Of a stretch of DNA of 64,000 bases, positions 32,087 through 39,495 are shown piece after piece. The position numbers and the translations under genes were made by a program. The notes beneath the pieces are model-generated. The model worked only from the letters and a program-made list of their open reading frames with translations. It was not told the DNA's origin and ran no database searches. The stretch comes from JAIBJN01 sp963811635 (GTDB lineage Bacteria; Actinomycetota; Thermoleophilia; Gaiellales; Gaiellaceae), in the NCBI GenBank assembly GCA_963811635.1, contig CAWESB010000020.1:1-64000 (forward strand), written 5' to 3'. Numbering within the stretch: the first letter of the stretch is position 1; every line of letters begins with the position of its first letter.

Positions 32087-32596
32087 ATGCGGAAGGTCTT
32101 TGGCGCCGGCGCCGTCTTGCTGCTGCTGCTTCTAGCGGTAGCCGGACTGGCGGCGGCCGGAGAGAACCGAAACTACTCGGTTCACTTGAACGGCGACACG
32201 GAGGTACCGGCGAACGCCTCGCTGGCGAACGGTCAGGCGATCTTCAAGCTGAGCGCAGACGGCACCTCGCTCGACTACATGCTGATCGTCGCCAACCTGG
32301 ACAACCCCGTTGCGGCGCACATCCACGTCGGTCCGCCCGGCGTGAACGGGCCTGTGGTCGCGTTCCTCTTCGGCCCCGCTGCGCCTGCAGGTGGGACCGC
32401 GAACGGTGTAATCGCGGAGGGCACGATTACAGCGGCGAATCTCGTCGGGCCGCTTGCCGGTCAGCCGCTCTCGGCGCTGGTCGAGGCTCTGAACTCCGGC
32501 AACGCGTACGTCAACGTGCACACGAACGACGGCGTGCCCCCTGCCGGTACGGGCCCGGGCGATCTCCCGGGCGGGGAGATCCGCGGGAACTTCTAG
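32087..32596 (+). CDS. secreted CHRD-domain protein
   Basis: 169 residues: signal peptide (cleavage near GLAAA), then a single CHRD domain (YSVHLNGDTEVPANAS, GTSLDYMLIVANLDNP, AAHIHVGPPGVNGPVV, NVHTNDGVPPAG). CHRD domains occur in many secreted bacterial proteins of uncertain role. ATG 32087 is chosen for the strong AAAGGGGAG site upstream. Followed by a clear terminator. Confidence 0.88.
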   Translation: MRKVFGAGAVLLLLLLAVAGLAAAGENRNYSVHLNGDTEVPANASLANGQAIFKLSADGTSLDYMLIVANLDNPVAAHIHVGPPGVNGPVVAFLFGPAAPAGGTANGVIAEGTITAANLVGPLAGQPLSALVEALNSGNAYVNVHTNDGVPPAGTGPGDLPGGEIRGNF

Positions 32597-33860
32597 GTTC
32601 CGGCTTCGAGGGCAAGTTGAGCGACGGGGGCGGGCGTCCGGTCCGCCCCCGTTCTCTCCTTGAGAGCTCCATGAACGCGCTTGCTCCCGCGCTCCGGGAC
32701 ACTTTCGGTCGTCCACTGCGGCCAGCGGCCGCCAACAGCGATTCGGGAGGCTCGACATGGATCCGTTCATCGGTGAGATCCGACTCGTTCCCTTCAACTT
32801 CGCTCCCCGAGGCTGGGCGATCTGCGCGGGGCAACTGTTGCCGATCAACCAGAACCAGGCGCTCTTCGCTCTGCTCGGGACGACATATGGCGGAGACGGA
32901 CGGACGACGTTCGCCCTCCCTGACCTGCGCGGACGTATTCCGATCGGCGCCGGCCAGCCCCCCGCCGGATCGAGCTACCCGCTCGGCGCGACGGGCGGGC
33001 AGGAGACGGTCGAGCTGACGACGCGCCAGCTCCCAGGACACGCCCACGCCGTCCACGCGAGCAGCGCTGCCAGCACGACGAAGAACCCGGCGACGGCGTT
33101 CCCGGCTGGCGGAGGCGCGTACGCCGCGGAGCGAAACGTCCGTATGAAAGCGGCGATGATCGGCCGGACGGGCGGCGGCGAGGGGCACGAGAACCGGCAG
33201 CCCTATCTGAGCCTGAACTACATCATTGCGCTCCAGGGGATCTTCCCCGCGCAGAGCTGATCCGTGGTCTAGCTTACGCGCGCTTCCGAAGCCTCGGCGA
33301 TGTCGGGCGGCGGCGACGGCTTCGAGACGCGAGTTCACTCCGAGGGCTCGCAGCAGATGGCGTACATGGTTCCGAACCGTCTCCGCGCTCAGGTGGAGCT
33401 CCTGCGCGATCTGCTTCGTCGAGCGTCCCTGCTCGAGGAGACGCAGCACCTCGGCCTGACGGGGCGTCAGGTGCGCGGGCGGCGTGCTCGCCTCCTCGTC
33501 GAGCGGGCCGGTCAGAAGCCCGAAGACGCCGACCACGCGCTCGCCGCCCATCAGCGGCACGGCGCTGACCTCCAGCGCGACGCGGGTTCCGTCGGTCGAG
33601 ACGAAGACCCCGCTCGTCTCGGTCGCCGCGGTCGTGCCGAGCACCTTGCGGGCGAAGAGCTCCCGCGCCCGCGCCCGATCCTCAGGGCCGACAACCGACG
33701 TGAAGTGCCGGCCGCGGACGTCGCCGAGGAGGCGCTCGGCCGCAGGGTTGATCCACTGGACGACCCCGGCCGTGTCGAGGACGTAGCTCGGGACGGGTAT
33801 GTCGGCGAGCGCCTGCTCGACGTCGCCGCCGACCGCCAGCCCGCCAGCCGTTGGAGCCAT
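32511..33860 (-). CDS. PAS-LuxR transcriptional regulator, C-terminus unclear
   Basis: The N-terminal 190 residues are convincing: a PAS domain (VPSYVLDTAGVVQWINPAAERLLG, about 16-36 onward) and a LuxR HTH (LTPRQAEVLRLLEQGRSTKQIA, then LSAETVRNHVRHLLRALGV). Homology ends near 33290. The frame stays open for about 260 further residues to 32511, antisense to the collar gene, and that tail is Arg/Ala-rich and unlike protein. A stop (TAA) lies in another frame at about 33274, so a lost stop or frameshift near 33275-33300 is likely. ATG 33860 is taken as the start. TTG 33884 is possible. Confidence 0.62.
   Translation of the reverse strand: MAPTAGGLAVGGDVEQALADIPVPSYVLDTAGVVQWINPAAERLLGDVRGRHFTSVVGPEDRARARELFARKVLGTTAATETSGVFVSTDGTRVALEVSAVPLMGGERVVGVFGLLTGPLDEEASTPPAHLTPRQAEVLRLLEQGRSTKQIAQELHLSAETVRNHVRHLLRALGVNSRLEAVAAARHRRGFGSARKLDHGSALRGEDPLERNDVVQAQIGLPVLVPLAAARPADHRRFHTDVSLRGVRASASRERRRRVLRRAGSAARVDGVGVSWELARRQLDRLLPARRAERVARSGGGLAGADRNTSAQVREGERRPSVSAICRPEQSEERLVLVDRQQLPRADRPASGSEVEGNESDLTDERIHVEPPESLLAAAGRSGRPKVSRSAGASAFMELSRRERGRTGRPPPSLNLPSKPEPRSSRGSPRPGDRPGPYRQGARRRSCAR
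32624..32652 (+). terminator. terminator after the CHRD gene
   Basis: Ten-base arms ACGGGGGCGG (32624-32633) and CCGCCCCCGT (32643-32652) followed by TCTCTCCT. Confidence 0.75.
32757..33260 (+). CDS. phage tail collar-domain protein (MdpB-like)
   Basis: 167 residues beginning with the tail-collar pattern FIGEIRLVPFNFAPRGWAIC and LLPINQNQALFALLGTTYGG, then ALPDLRGRIPIGAG and PYLSLNYIIALQGIFP at the end. Such stand-alone collar proteins are widespread in bacteria and are not by themselves evidence of a prophage. It is fully intact with a normal ATG. An open frame of the PAS-LuxR gene runs antisense through it. Confidence 0.88.
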   Translation: MDPFIGEIRLVPFNFAPRGWAICAGQLLPINQNQALFALLGTTYGGDGRTTFALPDLRGRIPIGAGQPPAGSSYPLGATGGQETVELTTRQLPGHAHAVHASSAASTTKNPATAFPAGGGAYAAERNVRMKAAMIGRTGGGEGHENRQPYLSLNYIIALQGIFPAQS

Positions 33861-33905
33861 CCCGACAGTGTGATCGACCGACAATGGTCTGTCACGTATC
33901 GCGGA

Positions 33906-33941
33906 AACGCGAAGGGCGCCGTCGCCGGCACCCTTCGCGTT
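33906..33941 (-). terminator. terminator of the secreted-protein gene
   Basis: Eleven-base perfect arms AACGCGAAGGG and CCCTTCGCGTT with a 14-base loop, 31 bases past the stop of the minus-strand gene that ends at 33973. Confidence 0.7.
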
Positions 33942-33972
33942 CGTGTGGAGCTGGTGTTGCGCTAGTTGTGGA

Positions 33973-34509
33973 TCAGCCGACCTGCTGGTAGATCTGGTTC
34001 ACCGGGATGCTGGCACCGGGCACGCAGAGCGCCCAGACCTTGATCTTCTCGGGAGCCTTGTCCGGGGTCGCTCCGGCGTTGCCGCCGAACTGGACGATCC
34101 AGCCGTCGAGGCGACCCGGCTTCGGGGCATTCGTGCCCCAGTCCATGCGACCGGGGAACGAGGACGACACCGGGGTGTTGCGGCTGTTCGCGCCCTCATC
34201 GAGGCCGAGCACCTGCACGCCACCGGAGATGGCGACGTAGTCGGTCTTCGTGGCGTCGCACGCCACGGTGGCGATGGCCCCCTCGTTGGTGTCGCCCGCG
34301 TTGTAGAACGCGGTCGCGTAGAACGCGCCGGTCAGCCCGGGCTTGCCCTTGAGCGCCGTGCGCGCGTTGGACGAGAGATCGGAGAGCGCGATGGCGCCGC
34401 TCTTGATCTGGCTGGACGACGTGATCAGGTAGTGGTTGGCAGCGAATGCGCCGGATGTGACCGCGAGCACTGCAATGAGCGCGGCGATCACGGTGATTCC
34501 CTTTTTCAC
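33973..34509 (-). CDS. secreted hypothetical protein
   Basis: 178 residues with a signal peptide (KKGITVIAALIAVLAVTSG, cleavage near GAFAA), then a beta-rich domain with two cysteines (ATVACDAT and WALCVPG). GTG 34509 is chosen because GGGG lies eight bases upstream and it directly precedes the basic n-region. It is not recognised. It is the last gene before the integrated element. Confidence 0.72.
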   Translation of the reverse strand: MKKGITVIAALIAVLAVTSGAFAANHYLITSSSQIKSGAIALSDLSSNARTALKGKPGLTGAFYATAFYNAGDTNEGAIATVACDATKTDYVAISGGVQVLGLDEGANSRNTPVSSSFPGRMDWGTNAPKPGRLDGWIVQFGGNAGATPDKAPEKIKVWALCVPGASIPVNQIYQQVG

Positions 34510-34579
34510 GATGGTTCCCCTCTCTATCCCCAGGCCCTCACAGCGACTGATCGGGTCAGTTCTCTGGCGAGAGCGAAGC

Positions 34580-34599
34580 GAGCCCCGTCGTCCGCTTCC
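34580..34599. repeat. inverted copy of the tRNA-Gly acceptor/T-arm end
   Basis: Twenty bases identical to the reverse complement of 41490-41509, the 3' end of the tRNA-Gly gene. It sits directly beside the attL-like repeat but in the opposite orientation to it. Confidence 0.7.
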
Positions 34600-34602
34600 T
34601 TC

Positions 34603-34633
34603 TCGAAACCGCGACCCTTGGCTTGGGAAGCCG
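34603..34633. repeat. attL-like direct repeat of the tRNA-Gly 3' half
   Basis: Thirty-one bases matching 41506-41536 inside the tRNA-Gly gene with one mismatch (24 in a row identical, 34610-34633). It covers the anticodon arm to T-loop portion, a usual attachment core, and marks the distal end of the integrated element. Confidence 0.8.
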
Positions 34634-34758
34634 CGAAGACCCGTGTGCGTCTCAGCGACGTTCGACGACAACCGGCCCGGAACGCCACAGCCCATGCGGG
34701 ATCGCTGCCATCCGGGCCTAGCAACCATGCCGATCCCGAATCCGGGATCGCGGCGACG

Positions 34759-34778
34759 TTCTTGCGTTGTTCTTGCGT
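34759..34778 (+). repeat. paired 9-bp direct repeats, putative integrase arm-type sites (left)
   Basis: TTCTTGCGT occurs at 34759-34767 and 34770-34778, an 11-base period (about one helical turn). The same pair, with one mismatch, occurs at 41406-41425 inside the other end of the element. Confidence 0.6.
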
Positions 34779-34906
34779 CAAGACTCCCGCCGGCCTCGTC
34801 GGGTTTCTAACGCAGGCTGACCGAGAAATGTCTACGGGCGGACTTCGGGCACGAAGCCCGGGGCGAACCAGTCCTCCGGCGAGCCCGTCCCCGCCCTGCA
34901 CCCTTC

Positions 34907-34929
34907 AGGCCGAGGCGCGGGCCGCAAGG
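34907..34929 (+). repeat. dispersed repeat block A, copy 1
   Basis: A GGCGCGGGCCGCAAGG core shared with 37343-37376 and 39496-39531. The flanks here diverge after AAGG. The nearby 34930-35090 is GC-rich and holds no gene that can be supported. Confidence 0.55.
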
Positions 34930-35092
34930 AATTCCCTAAGACGACCCCAGTCGAATACGCCAAGTGGCGAAAAGCCACCCGCGGCCACGACTCCCCAAGG
35001 CCCGGGCGATTAGCTGAACCCGACCGGCTGCACCCCTGCCCGGCCCGAACTCGAGCCTAAGGCGCAGTCGCGCCGGCGACAAGATGGCCGTT

Positions 35093-35335
35093 TCAGACTC
35101 CCCGCGCCTCGCTGGCCCGCCGCTCCGGGCTCGGATCAAGACCCATCAGAGCCGGGTCTATTGGATCTCCCATTGCCCACTTCTCTCGCTGTCCAACTTC
35201 TGACTCGGTGAGGCAGTCGTCGCAGACCAAGCTCCTGTAGACCAAGGTGACGCGCTCCCCCGTGGCCTCCGTGAAACTGCGATGCCACTCGGCTACCAGC
35301 TCGAACTCTTCGTCGCATCGGACGCAGGTCGCCAT
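35093..35335 (-). CDS. small zinc-ribbon protein
   Basis: 80 residues with a CVRC...CDDC zinc-binding arrangement (residues 4-7 and 42-45) around a charged helix (AEWHRSFTEATGER), and an acidic/basic tail. ATG 35335 has GGAGGGGG six bases upstream, which fixes the start. It is not recognised beyond the metal site. It lies inside the integrated element. Confidence 0.65.
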   Translation of the reverse strand: MATCVRCDEEFELVAEWHRSFTEATGERVTLVYRSLVCDDCLTESEVGQREKWAMGDPIDPALMGLDPSPERRASEARGV

Positions 35336-35521
35336 CGTAGTCCCCCTCCGGTCGATGAACAGGGAACCTAGCGCGGACGCTAACCCAGTCGGAGCGGCTG
35401 GGGGTTCCCGTCTGGTGACTGTGCGGAAAGAGGGCGGTGGAAAGCGTCTGCAAGATCGAGGCGGGTTTGGCATCACGGATCGCGGATCGAGCGGGTGGTG
35501 ACCCAACGATTGGAGGACACC

Positions 35522-35962
35522 ATGACCGTCGCCGACGAGACCACCGTCGCCGAGAGAATGTCGAAGCTTTCGGCGCGGGCGAAAAAGGCCGAGGAACGGG
35601 CCGCCGCAGCCCGCAACCAGGCGAAGGCCGACGTTCAGAAGTCTGCAGACGAGGCGAGGGCGGAGGCACAGGCGCAGGCCGACCGACTGCGCGACACCGC
35701 CGGCGCGACCGAGGCCAGGATCTCTGCATCGTGGAACGACCTGCAGAGCTCATGGGATGACCACATCGCCAAGGTGCGCCAGAACATCGACGCCAAGAAG
35801 GCCGAGCTCGACGCCAAGAGCGCAGAGAGAGACGCCGACATCGCCGAAGAGGACGCGCTGTTCGCGATCGACTACGCGTACGCGACGATCGAGGAGGCCG
35901 AATACGCCGTGCTCGACGCCGTGCTCGCGAGGATGGACGCCGACGAGCTCGCTGAGAAATAG
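35522..35962 (+). CDS. soluble alpha-helical/coiled-coil protein
   Basis: 146 residues, almost entirely helical: Ala/Lys/Glu repeats (KAEERAAAARNQAKADVQKS, then DAKKAELDAKSAERDADIA), ending in an acidic segment (YATIEEAEYAVLDAVLARM). ATG 35522 is preceded by TTGGAGGACACC, a strong ribosome-binding site. Similar apolipoprotein-like helical proteins are scattered in actinobacteria. The function is unknown. Confidence 0.7.
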   Translation: MTVADETTVAERMSKLSARAKKAEERAAAARNQAKADVQKSADEARAEAQAQADRLRDTAGATEARISASWNDLQSSWDDHIAKVRQNIDAKKAELDAKSAERDADIAEEDALFAIDYAYATIEEAEYAVLDAVLARMDADELAEK

Positions 35963-36177
35963 CCCGTAACACAACGGGTGGACTCCCGTGCTGTGTCACG
36001 GCCTAATGCCCGTGAGCCAATCCGATGCGGCGGGACACAGCCCTCCGGTGGCCGCATCCGGCGGGTGGCGCGCCCAGACCCCCGTCGGCGCCCGGTACTC
36101 CCTTTGCCCAGGACGGCCCTGCCCACGCCCCGGCGAGATGAGGCTAAGAGGCGGGGAGCCCCGGTCGAGCTGACGAA

Positions 36178-36393
36178 TCAAACGCCCGGCGGTGAGGACT
36201 GATCCAGAGGCGAGGTATAGATGGCCATGAACCCGCAGTGAGAACACGCGAACCCGTGAGCGTCATGATGATCGCTGCCGATCAGCTCATGAGCCGTTGG
36301 TGGAGCTGCAAGGAGTAGGGCGATTGGCTCGCGCCAGGCCTTCCGCCCGCACATGGGGCATGGTCGGAGTTGGTCTACGGTACGGTCGTCCAT
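36178..36393 (-). CDS. small protein with two Cys pairs (zinc ribbon)
   Basis: 71 residues: CPMCGRKAW near the N-terminus and CSHCGFMAIYTS near the C-terminus form a likely zinc site around a His-rich middle (GSDHHDAHG). It is embedded in otherwise gene-poor element DNA. The leader upstream of ATG 36393 contains the structured element at 36443-36505. The function is unknown. Confidence 0.6.
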   Translation of the reverse strand: MDDRTVDQLRPCPMCGRKAWREPIALLLAAPPTAHELIGSDHHDAHGFACSHCGFMAIYTSPLDQSSPPGV

Positions 36394-36442
36394 CGCCCGC
36401 AGTTTAGAGTCCGGCCGTCGGCCCCCGGATGCTTGTGGAGCA

Positions 36443-36505
36443 GGTGTCGGCCCGGCGAGGAGAAAGGCGGTGCCGCAGTCCGCCGGGGGGCGCTGAGCCG
36501 ACACC
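36443..36505. repeat. structured non-coding element, copy 1
   Basis: Outer nine-base arms GGTGTCGGC and GCCGACACC enclose an inner hairpin (GGCGG/CCGCC) carrying TGCCGCAGTC. Another element at 37031-37116 has the same plan and the same inner sequence. Confidence 0.5.
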
Positions 36506-36801
36506 CGCACGTCTCAAGTCCCACGTCGGGCATGAGCGATGGGACTTGGCGACGGTAACTCAGCTGTAATGGTCGCTGTGTTTCGATCCGGTAAAGGTTC
36601 TGTGACGGGGCAGGTGCCGATGTCTGATCTCCTTCGGCCAAGCTAGACGAAGGCAAACAACAAGCCTTCGTCGTTCTCGTCGCGTTCAACGGCTTCCGTC
36701 CCGCAGCGGGCTCTGCGCGGCGTGAGGGGGCCGCCAAGCGGGAGCCGCTGCCTGCCACTGCAAGCCTTGACCTGCTGCGGCCCGTGTGAGACAAGGGTGT
36801 C

Positions 36802-36874
36802 GACTCTCGCACCCCTCGAGAGTCAGAGGGGAAGCCCAGCGTCTTGGCCTGCCTACACGTTGGGCTTCCCCTCT
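36802..36874. repeat. twin back-to-back hairpins
   Basis: First hairpin: eight-base arms with a seven-base loop (36802-36824). Second, starting at the next base: perfect 14-base arms AGAGGGGAAGCCCA and TGGGCTTCCCCTCT around a 22-base loop (36825-36874). No T-tract follows, so a terminator is not certain. Confidence 0.6.
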
Positions 36875-36903
36875 CTAAACGGAGTGAGTCGGTCAGGCGG
36901 CGC

Positions 36904-36920
36904 GGTTGCCTAGATGGCCG
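36904..36920 (+). repeat. dispersed repeat block B, copy 1
   Basis: GGTTGCCTAGATGGCCG, identical to 38348-38364, with a shorter form at 39580-39592 and an inverted form at 37442-37457. The GGCCGCGGCCCGC that follows also follows the 39580 copy. Confidence 0.6.
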
Positions 36921-37030
36921 ATACGGCCGCGGCCCGCTGGCCGCGTTACCTCGTCGGCGCGGGCTCGAGCGGCGGCGCTTGTTCAGTGGGCGAACTAGCA
37001 AGGCGACGCAGGAGCGATGAAGTCCACCTG

Positions 37031-37116
37031 GAAAGGACTGGGCGGCGGGTGTCCTCCATGCCCTGTCGAGTGCCGCAGTCGGCAGGCTTGCTGTTTGGTC
37101 GACACCCGCCTTTCCG
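37031..37116. repeat. structured non-coding element, copy 2
   Basis: Perfect ten-base arms GGCGGGTGTC (37044-37053) and GACACCCGCC (37101-37110), extended by GAAAGG/CCTTTC further out, with an inner hairpin TGCCG-CAGT-CGGCA. It shares its plan and the GTGCCGCAGTC inner sequence with 36443-36505. Confidence 0.55.
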
Positions 37117-37593
37117 CCTTGAAGCTTCGCCGGCGAGCAGGCTGGGTTAGGGTTGCGCCGGTCGTGCATGAGTTCACGATCCGCATCGAGACGCCACAGG
37201 GCACCGAGTGCGACGGGGAGATGGCCACAGGTGGATGAGGCCATCTACGTCTCCCACCCTGTGATCGTGGCCGAACTCATCGAGACGGCGGCGTCCGAGG
37301 TGAGATCGGCCGTCCACTAAAGGGCGGTAGCTGCCCCACTTGAAAGGCCGGGCGCGGGCCGCAAGGTGCCCTAGGACGGCCCTACCCGCCCGGCAAGAGT
37401 CAACCTACGGCGCCGCCGCGCCTTGCGGGCGTGGGCCGAAAGTGCCATCTAGGCAACGCTGGGGAAGAGCGTAAGGTCGAGCCGCCGAGGCGCGGGCGAC
37501 GGGTACCTCCTGACGCGGAGCAACCGCGCCCCGGCTCTTACTTGTTGATCGTGGACGGCGCGAAAACGAGCGCCCGGTGGAGCGAGCGTGCGG
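37117..37593. other. gene-poor stretch with repeats A and inverted B
   Basis: No gene that can be supported. Holds repeat block A at 37343-37376, a following CTACCCGCCCGG segment, and block B in inverted orientation at 37442-37457. Confidence 0.45.
37343..37376 (+). repeat. dispersed repeat block A, copy 2
   Basis: AAAGGCCGGGCGCGGGCC followed by GCAAGGTGCCCTAGGA. Matches 39496-39531 closely, differing by single-base gaps. Confidence 0.65.
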
Positions 37594-37674
37594 CTAGTTC
37601 AAGCGTCCGCGACCAAAGTAGCCGAGGACGGCCAGCACGGCGATGACGAGAAGAACGATCAGTAGCCAAGACAC
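37594..37674 (-). CDS. 26-residue single-pass membrane peptide
   Basis: Tiny gene encoding one hydrophobic helix (SWLLIVLLVIAVLAVLGYF) and a basic end GRGRLN. GTG 37674 has AAAGG eight bases upstream. Similar very short membrane proteins with a Gly/Arg tail are common in actinobacteria. It follows the STAS gene on the same strand by 23 bases, so the two are probably cotranscribed. Confidence 0.5.
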   Translation of the reverse strand: MSWLLIVLLVIAVLAVLGYFGRGRLN

Positions 37675-37697
37675 ATTGAGCCTTTCGTTAGGGCTTC

Positions 37698-38156
37698 TTA
37701 ACTACCCGATCGGGCGGCTTCGCAAACTGCTGGCCGATCGCGGCGATGCGCTCGTTGATCCGACGAAGGAGCACTCGGCGGCTCTCTCGTCCTCACGCCG
37801 ACTAGGTCACCTGACGCCTCTGCCAGCGCGGCGGCCCGCGTCGGGTGGATGGCGAAAATGCGGTCGAGTCCCGTGACCTCGAACACCTTCCGGACATGCG
37901 GATCGGCGGCGACGAGCGCGATGCCCCGGGCGCCATTTAGGCGTCGCCTCGCCCTCAGTAGAACCCCGAGCGCAGTCGCGTCGATGAAGCGGCAGTCCGT
38001 CAGATCGATCAGCACGCCTGTTGCCCCGTTTTCGACCCCAGGCAGCAACTCCCGCTCGAAGGCGGGCGCCGTGAAGAGGTCGATCTCGCCGTCGACCGCC
38101 AAAACGAACATGCCGCCGTCGACGGTCTCGGCCGCAAGCTTTAGTTCCTTGAACAT
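37698..38156 (-). CDS. STAS-domain anti-sigma factor antagonist
   Basis: 152 residues: a STAS domain with LAVDGEIDLFTAPAFERELL and IDLTDCRFIDATALGVLLRARR. The site phosphorylated in SpoIIAA-type proteins (usually D-S-S/T-G) reads DATAL, with a threonine that could be modified. The tail after residue 115 is basic and disordered. ATG 38156 has GGGGAGGG upstream. No anti-sigma kinase is nearby, so its partner lies elsewhere. Tandem 31-bp repeats precede it at 38207-38267. Confidence 0.85.
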   Translation of the reverse strand: MFKELKLAAETVDGGMFVLAVDGEIDLFTAPAFERELLPGVENGATGVLIDLTDCRFIDATALGVLLRARRRLNGARGIALVAADPHVRKVFEVTGLDRIFAIHPTRAAALAEASGDLVGVRTREPPSAPSSDQRAHRRDRPAVCEAARSGS

Positions 38157-38206
38157 GTAACCCTCCCCAGCTGAAGCCACTCCGGCCAGGCTCTACGGCC
38201 GACATC

Positions 38207-38267
38207 TCCGACCATTTGCTGAGGACGGATACTCGCATCCGACCATTTGCTGGAGACGGATGCTCAC
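38207..38267. repeat. tandem repeats, 31-bp period, upstream of the STAS gene
   Basis: Two copies of a 30-base unit containing CCGACCATTTGCTG and GACGGAT, starting at 38207 and 38238. They end about 50 bases upstream of the STAS start codon. Confidence 0.65.
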
Positions 38268-38347
38268 GCTGGAGCCGTTGGTGGACTCCCGCCCAGCCAG
38301 TCTAGCGCTGGACTCGCTCATTCGGTAGCGCTCCGGGCGTCGCAGGG

Positions 38348-38364
38348 GGTTGCCTAGATGGCCG
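38348..38364 (+). repeat. dispersed repeat block B, copy 2
   Basis: GGTTGCCTAGATGGCCG, identical to 36904-36920, about 115 bases before the small gene at 38478. Confidence 0.6.
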
Positions 38365-38477
38365 TTTGAGACGGGCAGCGGCGAGCGAACGCCGCCCATG
38401 ACGGGTATCCACTAGCGAGAACCGACCGGGCCGCGGATAGACTCGCGCCGCACAGCGTCTAGGAGGAGGTGCGAGTC

Positions 38478-38702
38478 ATGGCTACCCATACCCTTGTGTA
38501 CTTCTCCGGAGGGTCCTCTCTGCTCCTGCGCGAATCGTTGAAGGAGGTTACAAGCCAGTTCACGGAAGGCACCACCGCCGCCATGCTCACCTACATGGGC
38601 GGCGGGAAAGGCGACCTCGAGGTCGCCGTCTTCCGCGACAACATCACGCACATGTTTCCGGCCGACTCGGCTGGACAGCTAGCGTTTGCACCGCTGGCGT
38701 AG
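38478..38702 (+). CDS. small hypothetical protein
   Basis: 74 residues of mixed composition (THTLVYFSGGSSLLLRESLK, then YMGGGKGDLEVAVFRDN). It starts at ATG 38478 with AGGAGGAGGTG upstream, one of the strongest ribosome-binding sites in the element. No known domain. The Gly-rich beta pattern suggests a small folded protein. Confidence 0.6.
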   Translation: MATHTLVYFSGGSSLLLRESLKEVTSQFTEGTTAAMLTYMGGGKGDLEVAVFRDNITHMFPADSAGQLAFAPLA

Positions 38703-38833
38703 CCGAGCTCGTTGAAGCCGGCGCGGGCTCGAGCGGGCGAGCGAGGCGCTGATCGCCTGGGCGAGTTAGGACGATCGCGTTCGTCCGCCAGATCCACGTG
38801 TCGTCCTCTGTTGAGAATGCGCGTGGGAGCGGC

Positions 38834-38881
38834 TCTTGACTCACTCGGCGGGAGGCTAGAGACTCCTTGACTCACTCGGCG
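38834..38881 (+). repeat. paired 17-bp direct repeats, 31-bp period
   Basis: CTTGACTCACTCGGCGG at 38834-38850 and 38865-38881, ending 44 bases before the start of the secreted-protein gene. Same 31-bp period as the pair upstream of the STAS gene. Confidence 0.7.
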
Positions 38882-38925
38882 GAAGGCCGGGGGCTCCCGC
38901 TACATATCGAGAGGAAAGGGAGATC

Positions 38926-39390
38926 ATGCGGCGCCATCTAATTGTTTTGCTTGCCGTCGTTGCGTTCGGCCTGCTTGCGGTCACGTCAGCTTCGGCGAGT
39001 GCAACCACGGAGAAGATCCCATTCGACGTCGTCCTTGCCCCCGAGGAGGCCTGCGGCGAGGCGATCCATCTGAGCGGGACGCTCCTCGCCCAGTTCCGCA
39101 CCACTGAGAGCTCGGGCGGCAACCTCGCCGTCGGATTCCACTTCAATCCCCAAGGGATCACCGGCGTGGGACTCACGAGCGGTGCGACCTATCACGCCAC
39201 CGGTGAGACGCAAGGGACGACGACGATCAAGGCGAAGGGCGGCATCTCGGACACCTTCGTGAACAACTTCAAGATCATCGGGGAAGGGAGCGCGCAGAAC
39301 TTCCTCCAGACGGACGTCATTCACCTCACCGTGAACGCGAACGGCGTTGTGACCGCGACCGTCGAGAAATCGATGATCCGCTGCGTCTAG
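38926..39390 (+). CDS. secreted hypothetical protein
   Basis: 154 residues with a signal peptide (RRHLIVLLAVVAFGLLAVT, cleavage near SASAS) and a beta-rich mature part with two cysteines (EEACGEAIHL and the final IRCV). GAGAGGAAAGGGAG precedes the ATG. No known family is recognised. A strong hairpin follows. Expression may depend on the repeats at 38834-38881. Confidence 0.72.
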   Translation: MRRHLIVLLAVVAFGLLAVTSASASATTEKIPFDVVLAPEEACGEAIHLSGTLLAQFRTTESSGGNLAVGFHFNPQGITGVGLTSGATYHATGETQGTTTIKAKGGISDTFVNNFKIIGEGSAQNFLQTDVIHLTVNANGVVTATVEKSMIRCV

Positions 39391-39403
39391 CCCCACCTTG
39401 CGT

Positions 39404-39435
39404 CGAGGGCGGCTGCGGGTGCGCAGCCGCCCTCG
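39404..39435 (+). terminator. terminator hairpin after the secreted-protein gene
   Basis: Perfect 13-base arms CGAGGGCGGCTGC and GCAGCCGCCCTCG with a six-base loop. The following sequence is only weakly T-rich. Confidence 0.7.
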
Positions 39436-39495
39436 ATGTCTCCACCTCGACGCTCTAAAACAATCCATGTCGCGCTGTATCGAGAATGCGACGTC

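Larger units (their letters stand above)
36506..37030. other. gene-poor stretch with strong hairpins
   Basis: No supportable gene. Contains a 7-bp hairpin CGAAGGC/GCCTTCG near 36655, twin hairpins at 36802-36824 (GACTCTCG/CGAGAGTC) and 36825-36874 (14-base arms), and repeat block B at 36904-36920. Long open frames here are GC-driven and lack protein-like composition. Confidence 0.5.

Noticed and set aside
32757..33260. Prophage indicated by the tail-collar gene
   Set aside because: It stands alone with no other phage structural genes. Stand-alone collar proteins are common in bacteria.
36375..37244. 289-codon minus-strand frame in the element
   Set aside because: Composition is Arg/Ser/Pro noise, no ribosome-binding site, and it covers the structured repeats. 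Treated as non-coding.
38207..38881. Possible CRISPR array
   Set aside because: Only two copies per repeat, the two pairs are unrelated, spacers would be 1-14 bases, and no cas genes occur.
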